Assembly (NCBI GenBank): GCA_014058405.1
Contig: CP047423.1
Span: forward strand, 3,270,501 to 3,334,500
DNA from: Candidatus Nitrospira kreftii
Lineage (GTDB): Bacteria; Nitrospirota; Nitrospiria; Nitrospirales; Nitrospiraceae
Reading direction: 5' to 3'
DNA length: 64,000 nt
The notes beneath the pieces are model-generated. The model worked only from the letters and a program-made list of their open reading frames with translations. It searched no databases and was not told where the DNA came from. A program made the translations under genes and the position numbers. Below are positions 18,101 through 26,702 of the stretch, piece by piece (within the stretch, counting starts at the first letter, position 1; the number at the start of each line of letters is the position of its first letter).

Positions 18101-19553
18101 GATCAGCAAACACAGACTTCCATGAGAATTCTGATTGCGGCCGAGGCTCAGCGGTTTCATTCAACACTGGGTCTTCAGGTGATAACTCGCTGGAACCCGA
18201 TGGCTGGGTTACGGTCAATTCCTGAGACTCTTTTCCGCCCAGCTGCAAAAAGGACGTCGCCGCGTTTTGTGCTTCCGTTAGCTCGGTGGGCACCGGCTCC
18301 GTTAGCGTCAATGGGGAGGAAGAGCCTTCTTCCATCTGAGAGGGGGCTATGACTGCGGTATCAGAAGCACGTATTGCCGCATCACTCGGAGATTCTAGGA
18401 CCTTCGTTAAGTCCGTAAGTACCGAGGCCCCTGATGCGCCGAGAGCATCTGTGCGAACTTCTTGCCGAGTCTCTCCGGATATACACTTCTGGTCCTGGGT
18501 TGCAGCTGCATCGCCTCGCGGCACAATCGGAGAGGTCTCTCCTTGTGTCACAGAGACCTCTCCAACAGAATCTGGGTGCAATGCTTCTGAACGGATACCT
18601 CCAGAGGCCATTTGGTCAAAAGGATCGGTTATGGCTGATTCGGAAGATGTCGTCGCAGTTTCCGGTGTACCAATCTCTTCCGAGATTTCATCCCTTACGT
18701 CACTGATCCTGTCCTTCGTCTGCTGTGGAGGATGTGAGTCCGCAGGCGGTACCGGTTCTTCAGGGGGCAGGTCTTCCATGCCGGAAACATCAGTGGAAGC
18801 AGCTGGAGAGGGGGAAGATGAAGAACTAGTTAACGTGCTTACGTCATGAGGATTCGGAAGCTCCCATGGCATCGCTTCATTTATCGGTTCAGAGTGAGCC
18901 TGTCCCTCTGAATCCACTGCCGTTGCGTCAACCGCGGGCGAATAGATCGATTCTGTGTTTTCACTCGGTTGACGGGCCAGTAGTTCGCCGGTCTGCGCAT
19001 CAAAGAAAGAGGCTAACCGAAAGGCCACAGGACTCGCCGGAGCGAGATCTCGAATTTTCGCGTAGAGCTGAGATGCACGCTGAGGGTTCTCAGGGTCTGG
19101 ATCCTCGATCAAGATATCGATGGCCTTGCCGTATTCGGCTGCGGCCTCAAGGGCATCCCCCTTTTCCTGATAGATCGATCCGAGCTTTTCCAAGAACGGA
19201 ACACACCGCTGAGCAGTCGTTAAGTATTCACGAAGTAAGGATTCCGCAAGCCAATAATCTTGACGCTGAAAGGCTTCGTCGATGAGTGAGTCAAACGCAT
19301 GCTTTGCTGGAAGGAGGCTCCCAAGACGAAGGTGTAATGTGGCAAAAAGCCTCCGTGCTTCCATGTTATTGGGATCGAGCGCGAGTAATTCCTTGAGTGC
19401 GGCCGAAGATCGCCCATACTTGCCCGCATTCATCTGCGTGATGGCTTCTTCAAGCAGAGCAGTCTTCCTGCTGTAGCCAACCACACCACGCTTATGACTA
19501 CGGATAGTCTGGGTTTTATCTGATTTTACGGGGGGTTTCTTATTCCAGCGCAC
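15108..19553 (-). CDS. Giant TPR protein with low-complexity linker, membrane segment and GspG-like tail
   Basis: 1481 residues from a GTG. Residues 30-200 are TPR-like (SSAALKELLALDPNNMEARRL and later helices). Residues 200-1000 are an acidic Ser/Thr/Pro/Glu-rich linker with three degenerate 46-48-residue repeats and a ten-serine run. One or two membrane segments lie near 1010-1050 (CVGLMVLSAISVALCIGAIS). The last 430 residues are a soluble domain with conserved-looking Trp and Cys. It ends DPFTGLPMLVN, VYSVGHDGKDQDGD, like the calcium-binding tail of GspG pseudopilins and of a group of uncharacterised proteins. By inference this is a bitopic envelope protein with cytoplasmic TPRs and a periplasmic end, possibly working with the secretin gene at 20531. 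Confidence 0.7.
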   Translation of the reverse strand: MRWNKKPPVKSDKTQTIRSHKRGVVGYSRKTALLEEAITQMNAGKYGRSSAALKELLALDPNNMEARRLFATLHLRLGSLLPAKHAFDSLIDEAFQRQDYWLAESLLREYLTTAQRCVPFLEKLGSIYQEKGDALEAAAEYGKAIDILIEDPDPENPQRASQLYAKIRDLAPASPVAFRLASFFDAQTGELLARQPSENTESIYSPAVDATAVDSEGQAHSEPINEAMPWELPNPHDVSTLTSSSSSPSPAASTDVSGMEDLPPEEPVPPADSHPPQQTKDRISDVRDEISEEIGTPETATTSSESAITDPFDQMASGGIRSEALHPDSVGEVSVTQGETSPIVPRGDAAATQDQKCISGETRQEVRTDALGASGASVLTDLTKVLESPSDAAIRASDTAVIAPSQMEEGSSSPLTLTEPVPTELTEAQNAATSFLQLGGKESQELTVTQPSGSSELSPEDPVLNETAEPRPQSEFSWKSVFADPWKSEIQDLGNPAQPEEDSPRVEEPIVEAPTVASQESSENPFVDSRDGDQQPTHQDQSSPGHSIGPMPWDQVQESEISIHPAQVESPFEEPTDLTVDRSVDEGRFNRTSRADTTDDQAPLLDTTTSEADSFSVVRDAEAPQLPDSSIPPEDDRTAGARGEASSATPSRLTTDSQETVSFAIVKDAEALQPSDASPSLEVRHAADVGETRPSMPTQRNTTLQEADSFSIVHDSGVPHSQDMPISLEVDRTVVEMRQASSSTQGAATFLQTKQQDSLPTSSVLDEVPTSEDQATAVSESQPSEEPIADDPVTVQHEVQTESVDSILRLEDGSIPTDLQFSAKKTSIEAPWNAPQHTDEVIREAIGEISSFSYSSSSSSSSSSVSPTATVQTKQNIKETEPHIPVPSSVDMNAVASRFRKSELPEDAAVEVREPMTEPDPHQEEWQKAGESIHFVEQPQVAPLAKVGPPVSEPQEMNRPLSAAASAVEVLFESTPDLSKTGIRERVVEAPPSHRQHASILSSIRIAIAGFLHACFSTTRAIVATCVGLMVLSAISVALCIGAISLTWVIMEEPPSPAFQSLTTTPQRTLLDFKKNGYLLLLGIEATTGQDPVQAGYERNPDAVDAKAALTCFGGMGSGTTERSNASADVMRGWFRGPKPIGQLKSRQSTIKEWVHEHQLTLNRYGQWQKLPFEDWGYGQPSSPPCIAMAFAHQLHVADGFVQSPDLGVDRLETDMEAWRIVLSQARTLPMKMLALQAINDDIAVASGLLVQSDFDGTHLGRVTKLLRPLDQGELSLRWPMQSELVAASKTYEDQLKAAQAEEQAVYTTVVSNLSLPKQRRLNEYAKYYDASYKAANEGQHTSLPKWKNYIHYPVSTFMDYLTNPIENIVGLEPLPPWDLYNGLVVDTDAHLRLASLQAWLRRGPADGDLLTRIAKAGQSVYDPFTGLPMLVNMSKGVVYSVGHDGKDQDGDPALDVVVEIPIGHSTSTSTKSATKAFKAK
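16963..16989. repeat. Trinucleotide microsatellite (GAG)9 inside the giant gene
   Basis: Nine perfect GAG units on the plus strand. They are read as nine TCC serine codons on the coding strand, with a tenth serine as TCT. Slippage would change the serine run length without shifting frame. Confidence 0.95.
17340..17760 (-). repeat. Three tandem degenerate repeats in the giant protein's linker
   Basis: Three copies of about 140-147 bases, each encoding roughly DSFS(I/V)V, DAEA or DSG, L or P-rich turn, S(L/P)E, then DRT or an equivalent. The recurring phrases are DSFSVVRDAEAPQ, VSFAIVKDAEALQ and DSFSIVHDSGVPH. The repeats are divergent at both protein and DNA level, so they are old. Confidence 0.8.
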
Positions 19554-19904
19554 GCTACAACCTTAGCAGATCTCTACTCAATGGAGACCTCAGACAACGA
19601 ACCAATGAGCAATCCTAGCCTCCTCCGATTGATCGCCAGCATGGGAAGCGAAACTTGTGAAGAGGCTGCAATCTGAGTGCCGTCCGTGCTTATTAGATCT
19701 TGCACCGAAGGCTTGTGAAATCAATTACTTGCGTAGTCGGTCTCCGCCGAATGTCGCTTCTTCATCCATTTTTGGACGAATAGTTACTCGTACCGACAGC
19801 ACAAGTGAAGTCTGCTGGGCATGTGATCTGCAAGCCACCTGACTCTTGTGGAACCACGTCGCTCCTTAAGCGAAATACGGGCAGACTGAACAGTAGTCAG
19901 GTTT
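19554..19904. other. Intergenic region without recognised feature
   Basis: 351 bases between the start of the giant gene and the end of the small gene at 19905. It must carry the giant gene's promoter unless the two are co-transcribed, but no convincing -35/-10 pair, tRNA or repeat was found on reading both strands. Confidence 0.4.
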
Positions 19905-20282
19905 CTACAAACACGCTCGGTAGTGTTCGCACTGCTCGGACGTCAAACGTGAACCGATTTCAAACACATACCCAGCGAGAAATAATTCCTCATGAAGCGG
20001 CTTCATCAAAATTCTTCCACAACGAAGACAATGTTGCTCCCCTTCCCAGGAGACACCACCGACAAGGTGCTGAATTGGTATGGGAGACTCGCCAGTCAGG
20101 TCGGGCAGTAGGATACGGCGCACTTCACCTATAAGGCGCCAGGCATGATCTGGTGAGAGTATCTCTGGGCCATCCAGCACAAGGACCAGCAATCCTAGAG
20201 CTTGCACGGGGTCTCCCTTAGCCTCAGTGAGCAGTTGTTGAGAGAAAACTAGAACCTTATCTTGTATGAGCTTGGGATCCAT
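19905..20282 (-). CDS. Hypothetical protein with a CxxC motif
   Basis: 125 residues. The first half is helical and hydrophobic (QALGLLVLVLDGPEILSPDHAWRLIGEVRRIL). The second half has CLRCGRIL and a C-terminal HYRAC, which could bind a metal together with the preceding Cys of EQCEHY. No family recognised. GGGAG stands 12 bases before the ATG, a wide but possible spacing. Coding is supported by a plausible amino-acid composition and the lack of a competing frame, not by homology. Confidence 0.5.
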   Translation of the reverse strand: MDPKLIQDKVLVFSQQLLTEAKGDPVQALGLLVLVLDGPEILSPDHAWRLIGEVRRILLPDLTGESPIPIQHLVGGVSWEGEQHCLRCGRILMKPLHEELFLAGYVFEIGSRLTSEQCEHYRACL

Positions 20283-20530
20283 TCCGCGAGTTCTCCCTCA
20301 CATTTCCTTCTCTTTATCGGTCTTTTTGCGAGAGTATTGAGCCGTTACTAGAAGCCCAGTGGCTGCCGAACACAGGGTAGGCCAACCAGGTTGAAATAAC
20401 TGGTTTCAAGCGCACTGGTCTCTCGTTCCACTTCAAAAAACCTCATCCTGGTTGTGTCTTTCGATATGCCTATGATACGGTCAAGTCGTCTTATCAAGAT
20501 GAGCCGACACCACGGAATTACAAGTCCATC

Positions 20531-22114
20531 GTGCAAAAACCCTCAGGCTTCAGATCCTCATTAATAACCCATAGGCGACTCCAAGCCTGCTGGGTTTGGC
20601 TATTCATACTCACGTTCGCCTTGTCTTCTAACGGTTTTTCACACGTCTCGGCAGCCCAACCAGCCAAAGTGGCACTCGATTTCAACGAGGTCGATATCCC
20701 CGTCTTTGTACGCTTTATTAGCGAGCTTACTGGGAAAAATTTCGTCCTGGATGAGACAATTAAGAAACAAGGGGGTAAGATCTCGGTCTTCTCTCCAAGC
20801 AAGGTTTCATCCGAACAGGCGTTCACCATGTTTGTGGCTGCACTAGAGGCCGCTCGGATGGCGGTGGTCCCAAAGGGAGGAAACCTTTACCAAGTTGTTC
20901 CGATGGGTGATCTTCCACCAGAGCGTGGCGTATTTGTCTACAAACTCAAACACGCCAATGCGACGGATCTGGCCGCCGTATTGACCAATCTGGTGGCGCG
21001 TTCACAAACCGTGGCTCAAGTAACTCCTGGGGTTCGACCTCCGATCAGACCGCTGACCGAATTTGAAGCGCCCGTCCAGGTATTTGCCGATAAGGCAACC
21101 AACTCCATCGTCATCAGTTCGACCAAAGTTGCCTGGAACCAGCTGCGGTCAGTAATTCATGATCTAGACATCCGGCGTAAGCAGGTGTTTGTGGAAGCCG
21201 TCATCCTGGAGGTTCAAGTCGACCGGCTGCGCCAAATCGGCACCGATCCAACTCAGGTTCTTGGTGCAGGTAAATCTGGATTTTTGCAGGGGATCGGCGG
21301 ATTCAATAGAGCGCCGGAAGATCTCGCCACTGTAGCGCAGGCGATCAGTGGCGTCGCTGCGGGCGGAGCAACAGGTGGGGCCGTCACGGTCTTGAACACA
21401 GTGAATGTCCGTGCCTTTATGAACTTGCTAATGAACCTCACCGATACGAACGTCCTTTCTACGCCTCAGGTCCTCGCTGCAGACAATCAAAAGGCCAAGA
21501 TCGTCGTGGGTGAAAATCGACCGTTCCCCACCGGACAAGCCCAAGGGATCACTGGTGGAACGCTGGTCACGATCGAACGGAAAGACGTTGGAGTCACATT
21601 AGAGTTGACTCCCCAGGTCCTAGAAGATGACTTGATTCGCCTCGAGATCAAGCAAGAGATTACAGCCATTGCAGAAAATGTCGCTCAAACTATTGGATCC
21701 GGAACTGCAAGCATCCCGGTCGGCCCCACGACCACCAAGCGATCGATGGAAACAACCACAGTTGCTCAAGATAAACAGACCCTCGTGGTCGGTGGCTTAG
21801 TTCGCGACAATATCACCCTCAGCGAGAGAAAGGTTCCTCTTTTAGGAGACATTCCGTGGCTTGGATGGCTATTCAAGTCTCAGTCACGACAAATAGAGAA
21901 GCTGAATCTTCTTGTGTTTCTCACTCCGCATCTCGTTCGCGACGATGCGGACATGATCGAGTTGAACGCGAGAAAAGCAAGAGATGTCAATTCCCTACAG
22001 CGCGACAATCGCATCGAGGAACCTACAAAACTCAAACAGGATGTGCTAGAGCGACTAGAAATCCCCTCGACCGTTCCTCATTCTTCATCTGACGAAACCA
22101 TCATTAAGCCGTAA
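20531..22114 (+). CDS. gspD: GspD-like secretin (short form)
   Basis: 527 residues from a GTG. The signal peptide has core WVWLFILTFALSSNG, cleaved near SAA. Then comes an N0 domain (VALDFNEVDIPVFVRFISELTGKNFVLD), one N1-type repeat (VFVYKLKHANATDLAAVLTNL), a second ring domain with ADKATNSIVISS, and the secretin barrel with LLMNLTDTNVLSTPQVLAADN and VPLLGDIPWLGWLF, ending FLTPHLVRD. It is shorter than typical GspD (650 or more residues) because fewer N1-type repeats are present. It forms an outer-membrane channel for type II secretion or type IV pili. No other gsp genes adjoin it. The 248 bases upstream hold TATGAT at 20471 but no good -35. Confidence 0.85.
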   Translation: MQKPSGFRSSLITHRRLQACWVWLFILTFALSSNGFSHVSAAQPAKVALDFNEVDIPVFVRFISELTGKNFVLDETIKKQGGKISVFSPSKVSSEQAFTMFVAALEAARMAVVPKGGNLYQVVPMGDLPPERGVFVYKLKHANATDLAAVLTNLVARSQTVAQVTPGVRPPIRPLTEFEAPVQVFADKATNSIVISSTKVAWNQLRSVIHDLDIRRKQVFVEAVILEVQVDRLRQIGTDPTQVLGAGKSGFLQGIGGFNRAPEDLATVAQAISGVAAGGATGGAVTVLNTVNVRAFMNLLMNLTDTNVLSTPQVLAADNQKAKIVVGENRPFPTGQAQGITGGTLVTIERKDVGVTLELTPQVLEDDLIRLEIKQEITAIAENVAQTIGSGTASIPVGPTTTKRSMETTTVAQDKQTLVVGGLVRDNITLSERKVPLLGDIPWLGWLFKSQSRQIEKLNLLVFLTPHLVRDDADMIELNARKARDVNSLQRDNRIEEPTKLKQDVLERLEIPSTVPHSSSDETIIKP

Positions 22115-22334
22115 GGCTGACGATCGTAGCCTCGGAGCTGGCATACCAAAACGTTTCTTCAGGAATCCTCTCAACTACAGAATCCAGAAATACCATTCAG
22201 AGAAGCCCACCGACTCTGATTTTGATGCGTAATTCATCAAACTGACAAGATTTGCATGCCACCAGGCCCCTCCTCTGAGGAATGGTTCTATGCTCGTCAC
22301 CTGGATACACTGCGGGTCTATGGAGGGCCTAAGA

Positions 22335-22682
22335 ATGGCAGACACAACAGTGAACTGGCGGATCCATCCTCGGCTTCCGGTTGCCTATCCGGTAATATTT
22401 GGAGGTGCCCCGTTTGTAGGTGAAGGGGTGGTCTCTAATCTTTCTCTTTCCGGCTGCTCCGTCACCTGTGAGCGGACAGTCCTCACAGGAAGTTATGTTA
22501 AGCTGAGTGTCCTCCTGCCTGATCCGACGTCTTCTCTGTTCATCGAGTTGGCGAAAATCCGTTGGGTTCAAAAAAACACGTTCGGTGTTGAGTTCATTCG
22601 CCTACCGACGATTACCCGTTGCCGACTGGATCGAGTAGTCTCACAGCGACTGATTCCCGAGTTCGAGCTCACTCCAGCATAG
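22335..22682 (+). CDS. PilZ domain protein, c-di-GMP binding
   Basis: 115 residues from the ATG at 22335 (GGAGGG 7 bases upstream). It is a stand-alone PilZ domain with both ligand motifs: RxxxR in RIHPRLPV and the (D/N)xSxxG motif as NLSLSGCSV, followed by the beta-barrel strands IELAKIRWVQKNTFGVEF. It should bind cyclic di-GMP and change the activity of a partner. Its position 220 bases after the secretin gene suggests a role in pilus or secretion control, which is inference. Confidence 0.9.
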   Translation: MADTTVNWRIHPRLPVAYPVIFGGAPFVGEGVVSNLSLSGCSVTCERTVLTGSYVKLSVLLPDPTSSLFIELAKIRWVQKNTFGVEFIRLPTITRCRLDRVVSQRLIPEFELTPA

Positions 22683-22784
22683 ATCTGAGCCTCCAGTTAT
22701 TCCTCGGATTTCCATTCATATATCATCGTCATCACAAACAAGTACCGCCCTCTCCTCCAGAATCGACGCCTGCCGGAATACTAT

Positions 22785-22809
22785 GATGGTGCTTATCAAT
22801 AGCACCATC
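22785..22809. other. Perfect 9-bp inverted repeat
   Basis: GATGGTGCT and AGCACCATC flank a 7-base loop, TATCAAT, in the 310-base gap between pilZ and ychF. There is no U-tract on either side, so it may be a weak bidirectional terminator or a protein site. Nothing else was seen in 22683-22992. Confidence 0.5.
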
Positions 22810-22992
22810 CGGCCTCATGGGAGTAGAAAACCATTTCGAGCTTCCGTTCCGCACCCCACCGATCTATGTATCGCTACATCCATCTGGTGAGCTCATGCCA
22901 ACCCGGGAATTCAAATCCGAAACACAACAGGAGGCGAAGAGACCGAATGGGTTGAGGAGTGTTGTAGCGGGAGAGGAAACTCTGGGTGTCGA

Positions 22993-24084
22993 CTAGACGT
23001 TAAACCTAAAATACACGATATCCGCTTCTTTGATGACGTAATCCTTACCTTCCAGCCGGAATAGCCCTTTCTCTTTCACCTTGGCCTCTGATCCACAAGC
23101 CAGCAGGTCATTGTAGTGATAGACCTCGGCGCGGATGAAGCCTCGTTCCATATCGGAGTGAATCTTACCCGCTGCTTGAGGCGCCTTCATACCTTTGGGA
23201 ATCGGCCAGGCTCTGGATTCAATGTCACCAGCTGTAAAGAAGGTGATCAGGTCCAGCAGGGTATAGGCTTCGCGTGTCAGTCTGACCAGCCCCGATTCAG
23301 TCAGCCCCACCTCCTTCAGAAAATCCGCTCGCTCGCTCTCCGGCAACGACGACAGCTCTGCTTCGAACTGGCCACAGATCGTGACAACTCGGGCACCGCG
23401 CTTCGCAGCGAACTCGCGTACGGTCTGAACCATGGCTTCATCGGCATTGGCTCCCTCAGACACATTCCCGACAAAGAGTACCGGCTTGGCGGAAAGCAAC
23501 TGACATTCATTGAGAATCACCCTTTCTTCCGGCGAGTAATCTCGATTGCCCAGCCACTCGCCCTTGTCGAGCATTCCAATGAGCTTGCCAACAAACTCGA
23601 CTTCGAATGCGGCTTTCTTGTCGCCGGCCCGAACCTTCTTCTCAGTTTTTTGCTTCCGCCGATCGAGCGTCTCCAGATCGGATAACATGAGCTCGGTTTC
23701 AATGACCTCAATGTCATGGAGCGGGTCGATCTCACCGCTGACATGCACAACATCCGTTCCCTGAAAACAACGCACCACATGCAACAACGCGTCTACCTCT
23801 CGGATGTGGCCGAGAAATTGATTGCCGAGTCCTTCCCCTTTGCTGGCTCCTTCGACAAGCCCGGCGATATCTCGCACTTCCAAGGTGCTGTAGGTGGTTT
23901 TCTTCGAGGTGAAGATTTCAGTCAGTTTGACCAGACGAGGGTCCGGCACCATGGCGATACCGGTGTTTGGGTCCACTGTGGCGAATGGATAGTTGGCCGC
24001 CAAGGCGCCGCTGCCTGTCAACGCATTGAAGACTGTCGTCTTACCGACGTTCGGGAGACCAATCATGCCGCAACAAAGGCCCAT
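22993..24084 (-). CDS. ychF: Redox-regulated ATPase YchF
   Basis: 363 residues, the full family length. It is an Obg-family P-loop protein with GLPNVGKTT (Walker A), VRDIAGLVEGASKGEGLG (switch II, DxxG) and the C-terminal TGS-like domain with FFTAGDIESRAWPIPKG and VYHYNDLLACGSEAKVKEKG. YchF prefers ATP over GTP and binds ribosomes, linking translation to stress. The ATG is directly adjacent to the pth stop with no spacer, so the two are translationally coupled. Confidence 0.97.
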   Translation of the reverse strand: MGLCCGMIGLPNVGKTTVFNALTGSGALAANYPFATVDPNTGIAMVPDPRLVKLTEIFTSKKTTYSTLEVRDIAGLVEGASKGEGLGNQFLGHIREVDALLHVVRCFQGTDVVHVSGEIDPLHDIEVIETELMLSDLETLDRRKQKTEKKVRAGDKKAAFEVEFVGKLIGMLDKGEWLGNRDYSPEERVILNECQLLSAKPVLFVGNVSEGANADEAMVQTVREFAAKRGARVVTICGQFEAELSSLPESERADFLKEVGLTESGLVRLTREAYTLLDLITFFTAGDIESRAWPIPKGMKAPQAAGKIHSDMERGFIRAEVYHYNDLLACGSEAKVKEKGLFRLEGKDYVIKEADIVYFRFNV

Positions 24085-24678
24085 TTACTTTGTATCCTCA
24101 CCTTCTCCAACCGCCTTTTCTCTAACATTAAACTGATTCATGGCCGCTTCCGGTCCTCGATGAATCAGACATTCCAGTGCATCGACGGCCCGTTCCAGAC
24201 AAGGATCAAAGACGGTCATCTCGTCCTTCGTAACCCTCTCGAGGACATAGTCAGCCGAATCCTGGCCCGGCATGGGCCGGCCGACCCCAATCTTCAGCCT
24301 TACAAATTGCGGAGTCCGAAGTGCCTCGATGATCGATTTGATTCCGTTATGTCCCCCGTCGCCTCCGGCCAACTTGATCCGCAGTCGTCCAGGCTCCATG
24401 TCCAAATCATCATGTATTACAATAAGTTCGCTTGCAGCAAGCGAGAATTCACGCAGGAGGCCTTTCAGTGGAGGGCCGGTGACATTCATCCAATCGAGCA
24501 GACCAGCCAGCTCAACCAATTCTCTTCCTAATCGCCCGGACCCTCGTAGAGCCTTCCCACACGGTGAGAGTCGGATCGACCATCGAGCGGCGGCCCGCTC
24601 GATGGCCCACATACCGATATTGTGGCGGGTCTGGGCGTAGAGTTTTCCTGGATTGCCCAGTCCAACAAGAAGATGCAA
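24085..24678 (-). CDS. pth: Peptidyl-tRNA hydrolase
   Basis: 197 residues. The catalytic block is LLVGLGNPG, then RHNIGMWAIERAA with the active His, VIHDDLDMEPGRLRIK with the catalytic Asp, and GGDGGHNGIKSI. It releases tRNA from drop-off peptidyl-tRNA in the cytoplasm. It lies two bases after rplY and is coupled to ychF, the common rplY-pth-ychF order. Confidence 0.97.
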   Translation of the reverse strand: MHLLVGLGNPGKLYAQTRHNIGMWAIERAAARWSIRLSPCGKALRGSGRLGRELVELAGLLDWMNVTGPPLKGLLREFSLAASELIVIHDDLDMEPGRLRIKLAGGDGGHNGIKSIIEALRTPQFVRLKIGVGRPMPGQDSADYVLERVTKDEMTVFDPCLERAVDALECLIHRGPEAAMNQFNVREKAVGEGEDTK

Positions 24679-24680
24679 GG

Positions 24681-25451
24681 TTACTTCTTCTTTTCGGCTT
24701 CTTTCTTCTCGGCCTTGGGAGCAGCTGCAGCTTCCTTCTTCTCGCCGCCCTTCGCCTCACCGGCCGGTGCCGTACCGGCTTTGGCTGCTTCGGCACCCTC
24801 AACCCCGACTTCCTTGCCCTTGGCTACAACTTCAGGCTCGCCTGCCGCCCCCGCACCGCTGGTGAGCAAGGATTCAAGCTTGGCATCCGACATCGGCGCG
24901 GCCACGCTCACGATCATTTGGTCAGGCTCGTCCAAGAAACGGACTCCTTCGCGCGAACCAATTTCCTTTACGTGGATGCCACTACCGATGGTCAAAGACG
25001 AGGCGTCCACCTCGATCTGATCAGGCAAGACGGCGGGAAGACATTCAACATGCACATCGCGCATGTTATGGTGCAGAACACCACCTTCCTTGACGCCGGC
25101 AGGAATGCTGCCGACGACTTTGATCGGCACTTTCACCCGAATTGGCTTCGTCATGGAAATCTCAAAGAGATCCGCGTGCAGCAAAGCCCCGGTCACCGGG
25201 TCTACTTGATAGTCACGCAAGAGAGCCGTACGATTCGTCTTAGATTTCCCCCCTTCGATGGTCAGGGAAATCAGTGCGGTACTACCCGCGTGCGACTTGA
25301 GGATCTTGACTAAATGGTCGGGATTGAGGGTCAGCAAGAGACATTCTCCCTGTCCATAAAGCACCGACGGGATTTTCCCCGCTCGTCGCATAGACCGTGC
25401 TGCCCCTTTCCCTGCTTGTTCTCTCACTGCCACTGTCAAATCGAATTTCAT
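24681..25451 (-). CDS. rplY: 50S ribosomal protein L25, general stress protein Ctc form
   Basis: 256 residues. The N-terminal L25 domain (VAVREQAGKGAARSMRRAGKIPSVLYG) binds 5S rRNA. The middle TL5-type beta domain has PIRVKVPIKVVGSIPAGVKEGGVL and is typical of the long Ctc form. The C-terminal 65 residues are an Ala/Lys/Glu-rich low-complexity tail ending in EKKEAEKKK. The tail is longer than in most Ctc proteins. Operon with prs upstream (51 bases) and pth downstream. Confidence 0.95.
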   Translation of the reverse strand: MKFDLTVAVREQAGKGAARSMRRAGKIPSVLYGQGECLLLTLNPDHLVKILKSHAGSTALISLTIEGGKSKTNRTALLRDYQVDPVTGALLHADLFEISMTKPIRVKVPIKVVGSIPAGVKEGGVLHHNMRDVHVECLPAVLPDQIEVDASSLTIGSGIHVKEIGSREGVRFLDEPDQMIVSVAAPMSDAKLESLLTSGAGAAGEPEVVAKGKEVGVEGAEAAKAGTAPAGEAKGGEKKEAAAAPKAEKKEAEKKK

Positions 25452-25502
25452 GATCTCCCTCCGTCTCCTCGACTTCCGGCGCGATGCGCCATTTGGACAG
25501 GC

Positions 25503-26444
25503 CTAGGCAAATAGTGAACTCACGGACTCATCTTCATGAATGCGTCTGATGGCTTCGCCCAGAAGCGGCGCTACCGACAATTGATGCAACTTTGGACAGA
25601 CCAGTTCTTTCCCTCGTAATGGAATCGTATTGGTAATGACCACTTGGGACAGACATGATGCCTGTAATCGTTCCAGGGCCGGACCTGATAGTACCGCATG
25701 TGTGCAGGCCGTAATCACCTCTCTGGCTCCGTGATCGAGACAAGCCTGAGCCCCTTGAACAATCGTCCCTGCTGTATCGATCATATCATCCAGGAGCAAC
25801 ACGCTTTTCCCCTGCACGTCGCCGATGATATTCATGATTTGAGCTTGGTTTGGACCTTCGCGCCGTTTATCAATGATCGCTAAGTTTGCCTGGAGACGCT
25901 TGGCAAATGCCCTCGCCCGCTCCACACCACCTGCGTCGGGCGAGACAACAACCAAATCTGCGATTTGTTTCTTCACAATATAGTCCAGCAGGACGGGAAG
26001 CGCATACAAGTGGTCGACCGGCACATTAAAAAACCCTTGGATTTGTCCGGCATGAAGATCCATCGACAACACACGATCAGCTCCGGCAGTAGTGATCAAA
26101 TCTGCGACTAACTTCGCAGTGATCGGCACTCGGGGTTGATCTTTTCGGTCCTGACGAGCATATCCGAAATAAGGGACCACAGCAGTGATGCGGTTGGCTG
26201 ATGAACGTTTCAATGCGTCGACGATGATCAACAACTCCATCAATGAATCATTCACCGGCTGACAGCAAGACTGCACGACGAAAACATCGGCACCGCGCAC
26301 GTTTTCATCGATCTTGACGCGGACCTCTCCATCGCTGAATGAAGAGACAGTCGCCTCACCCAATTTCTGTCCAAGATAGGAGCAAATCTCACGGGCAAGG
26401 GCAAGGTTTGCATTACCAGAGAAAATTTTCAGCTCTCTGTTCAT
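25503..26444 (-). CDS. prs: Ribose-phosphate pyrophosphokinase
   Basis: 313 residues from the ATG at 26444 ([10 protein letters not shown]), the family's usual N-terminus. The upstream extension runs into a palindromic repeat and is rejected. The signatures are [20 protein letters not shown] (ATP/flexible loop region), [11 protein letters not shown] and the PRPP loop [12 protein letters not shown]. It makes PRPP from ribose-5-phosphate and ATP for nucleotide, His and Trp synthesis. It follows ispE across a repeat-bearing gap. Confidence 0.97.
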   Translation of the reverse strand: MNRELKIFSGNANLALAREICSYLGQKLGEATVSSFSDGEVRVKIDENVRGADVFVVQSCCQPVNDSLMELLIIVDALKRSSANRITAVVPYFGYARQDRKDQPRVPITAKLVADLITTAGADRVLSMDLHAGQIQGFFNVPVDHLYALPVLLDYIVKKQIADLVVVSPDAGGVERARAFAKRLQANLAIIDKRREGPNQAQIMNIIGDVQGKSVLLLDDMIDTAGTIVQGAQACLDHGAREVITACTHAVLSGPALERLQASCLSQVVITNTIPLRGKELVCPKLHQLSVAPLLGEAIRRIHEDESVSSLFA

Positions 26445-26496
26445 TGAAGACTTCCGTGAACCGCGCACTCGCCCTTCGAATACTGTGCTGGATTCT

Positions 26497-26702
26497 CTAG
26501 CAGAATGCTGAAAAAGTCCCACAGCGGCGTTCTCGCGTCACGCAGAGACTCAACGTACCGAAACGTACGCCTCACCTCCTCGCTCGCTGCGGCCTTGCTG
26601 GACGGGCTTTTTGAGCATTCTGAATGTAACGTGCCACAGTTCTTTTCTGTCATCTTATAACGGTGCCCGAATCAGAAACCGAGTTTTTCAGCAGACTGCT
26701 AG
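26497..26702. repeat. MITE-like palindromic repeat between ispE and prs
   Basis: Terminal inverted repeats CTAGCAGAATGCTGAAAAA (26497-26515) and TTTTTCAGCAGACTGCTAG (26684-26702) match at 17 of 19 positions. A second inverted arm, CTTTTTGAGCATTCTG at about 26607-26622, mirrors the left end, and a small CGTAC/GTACG hairpin lies at about 26553-26568. The element is non-coding. Its 206-bp size and structure suggest a REP or MITE-type repeat. The rest of 26703-26853 shows no gene, and no tRNA was found there. Confidence 0.65.

Noticed and set aside
23716..25313. Long plus-strand open frames opposite ychF, pth and rplY
   Set aside because: They are antisense shadows of strongly conserved minus-strand genes and have no protein-like composition.
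26445..26522. 26-residue N-terminal extension of prs
   Set aside because: The extension is encoded partly by the palindromic repeat and is absent from the family. MNRELKIF is the usual start.
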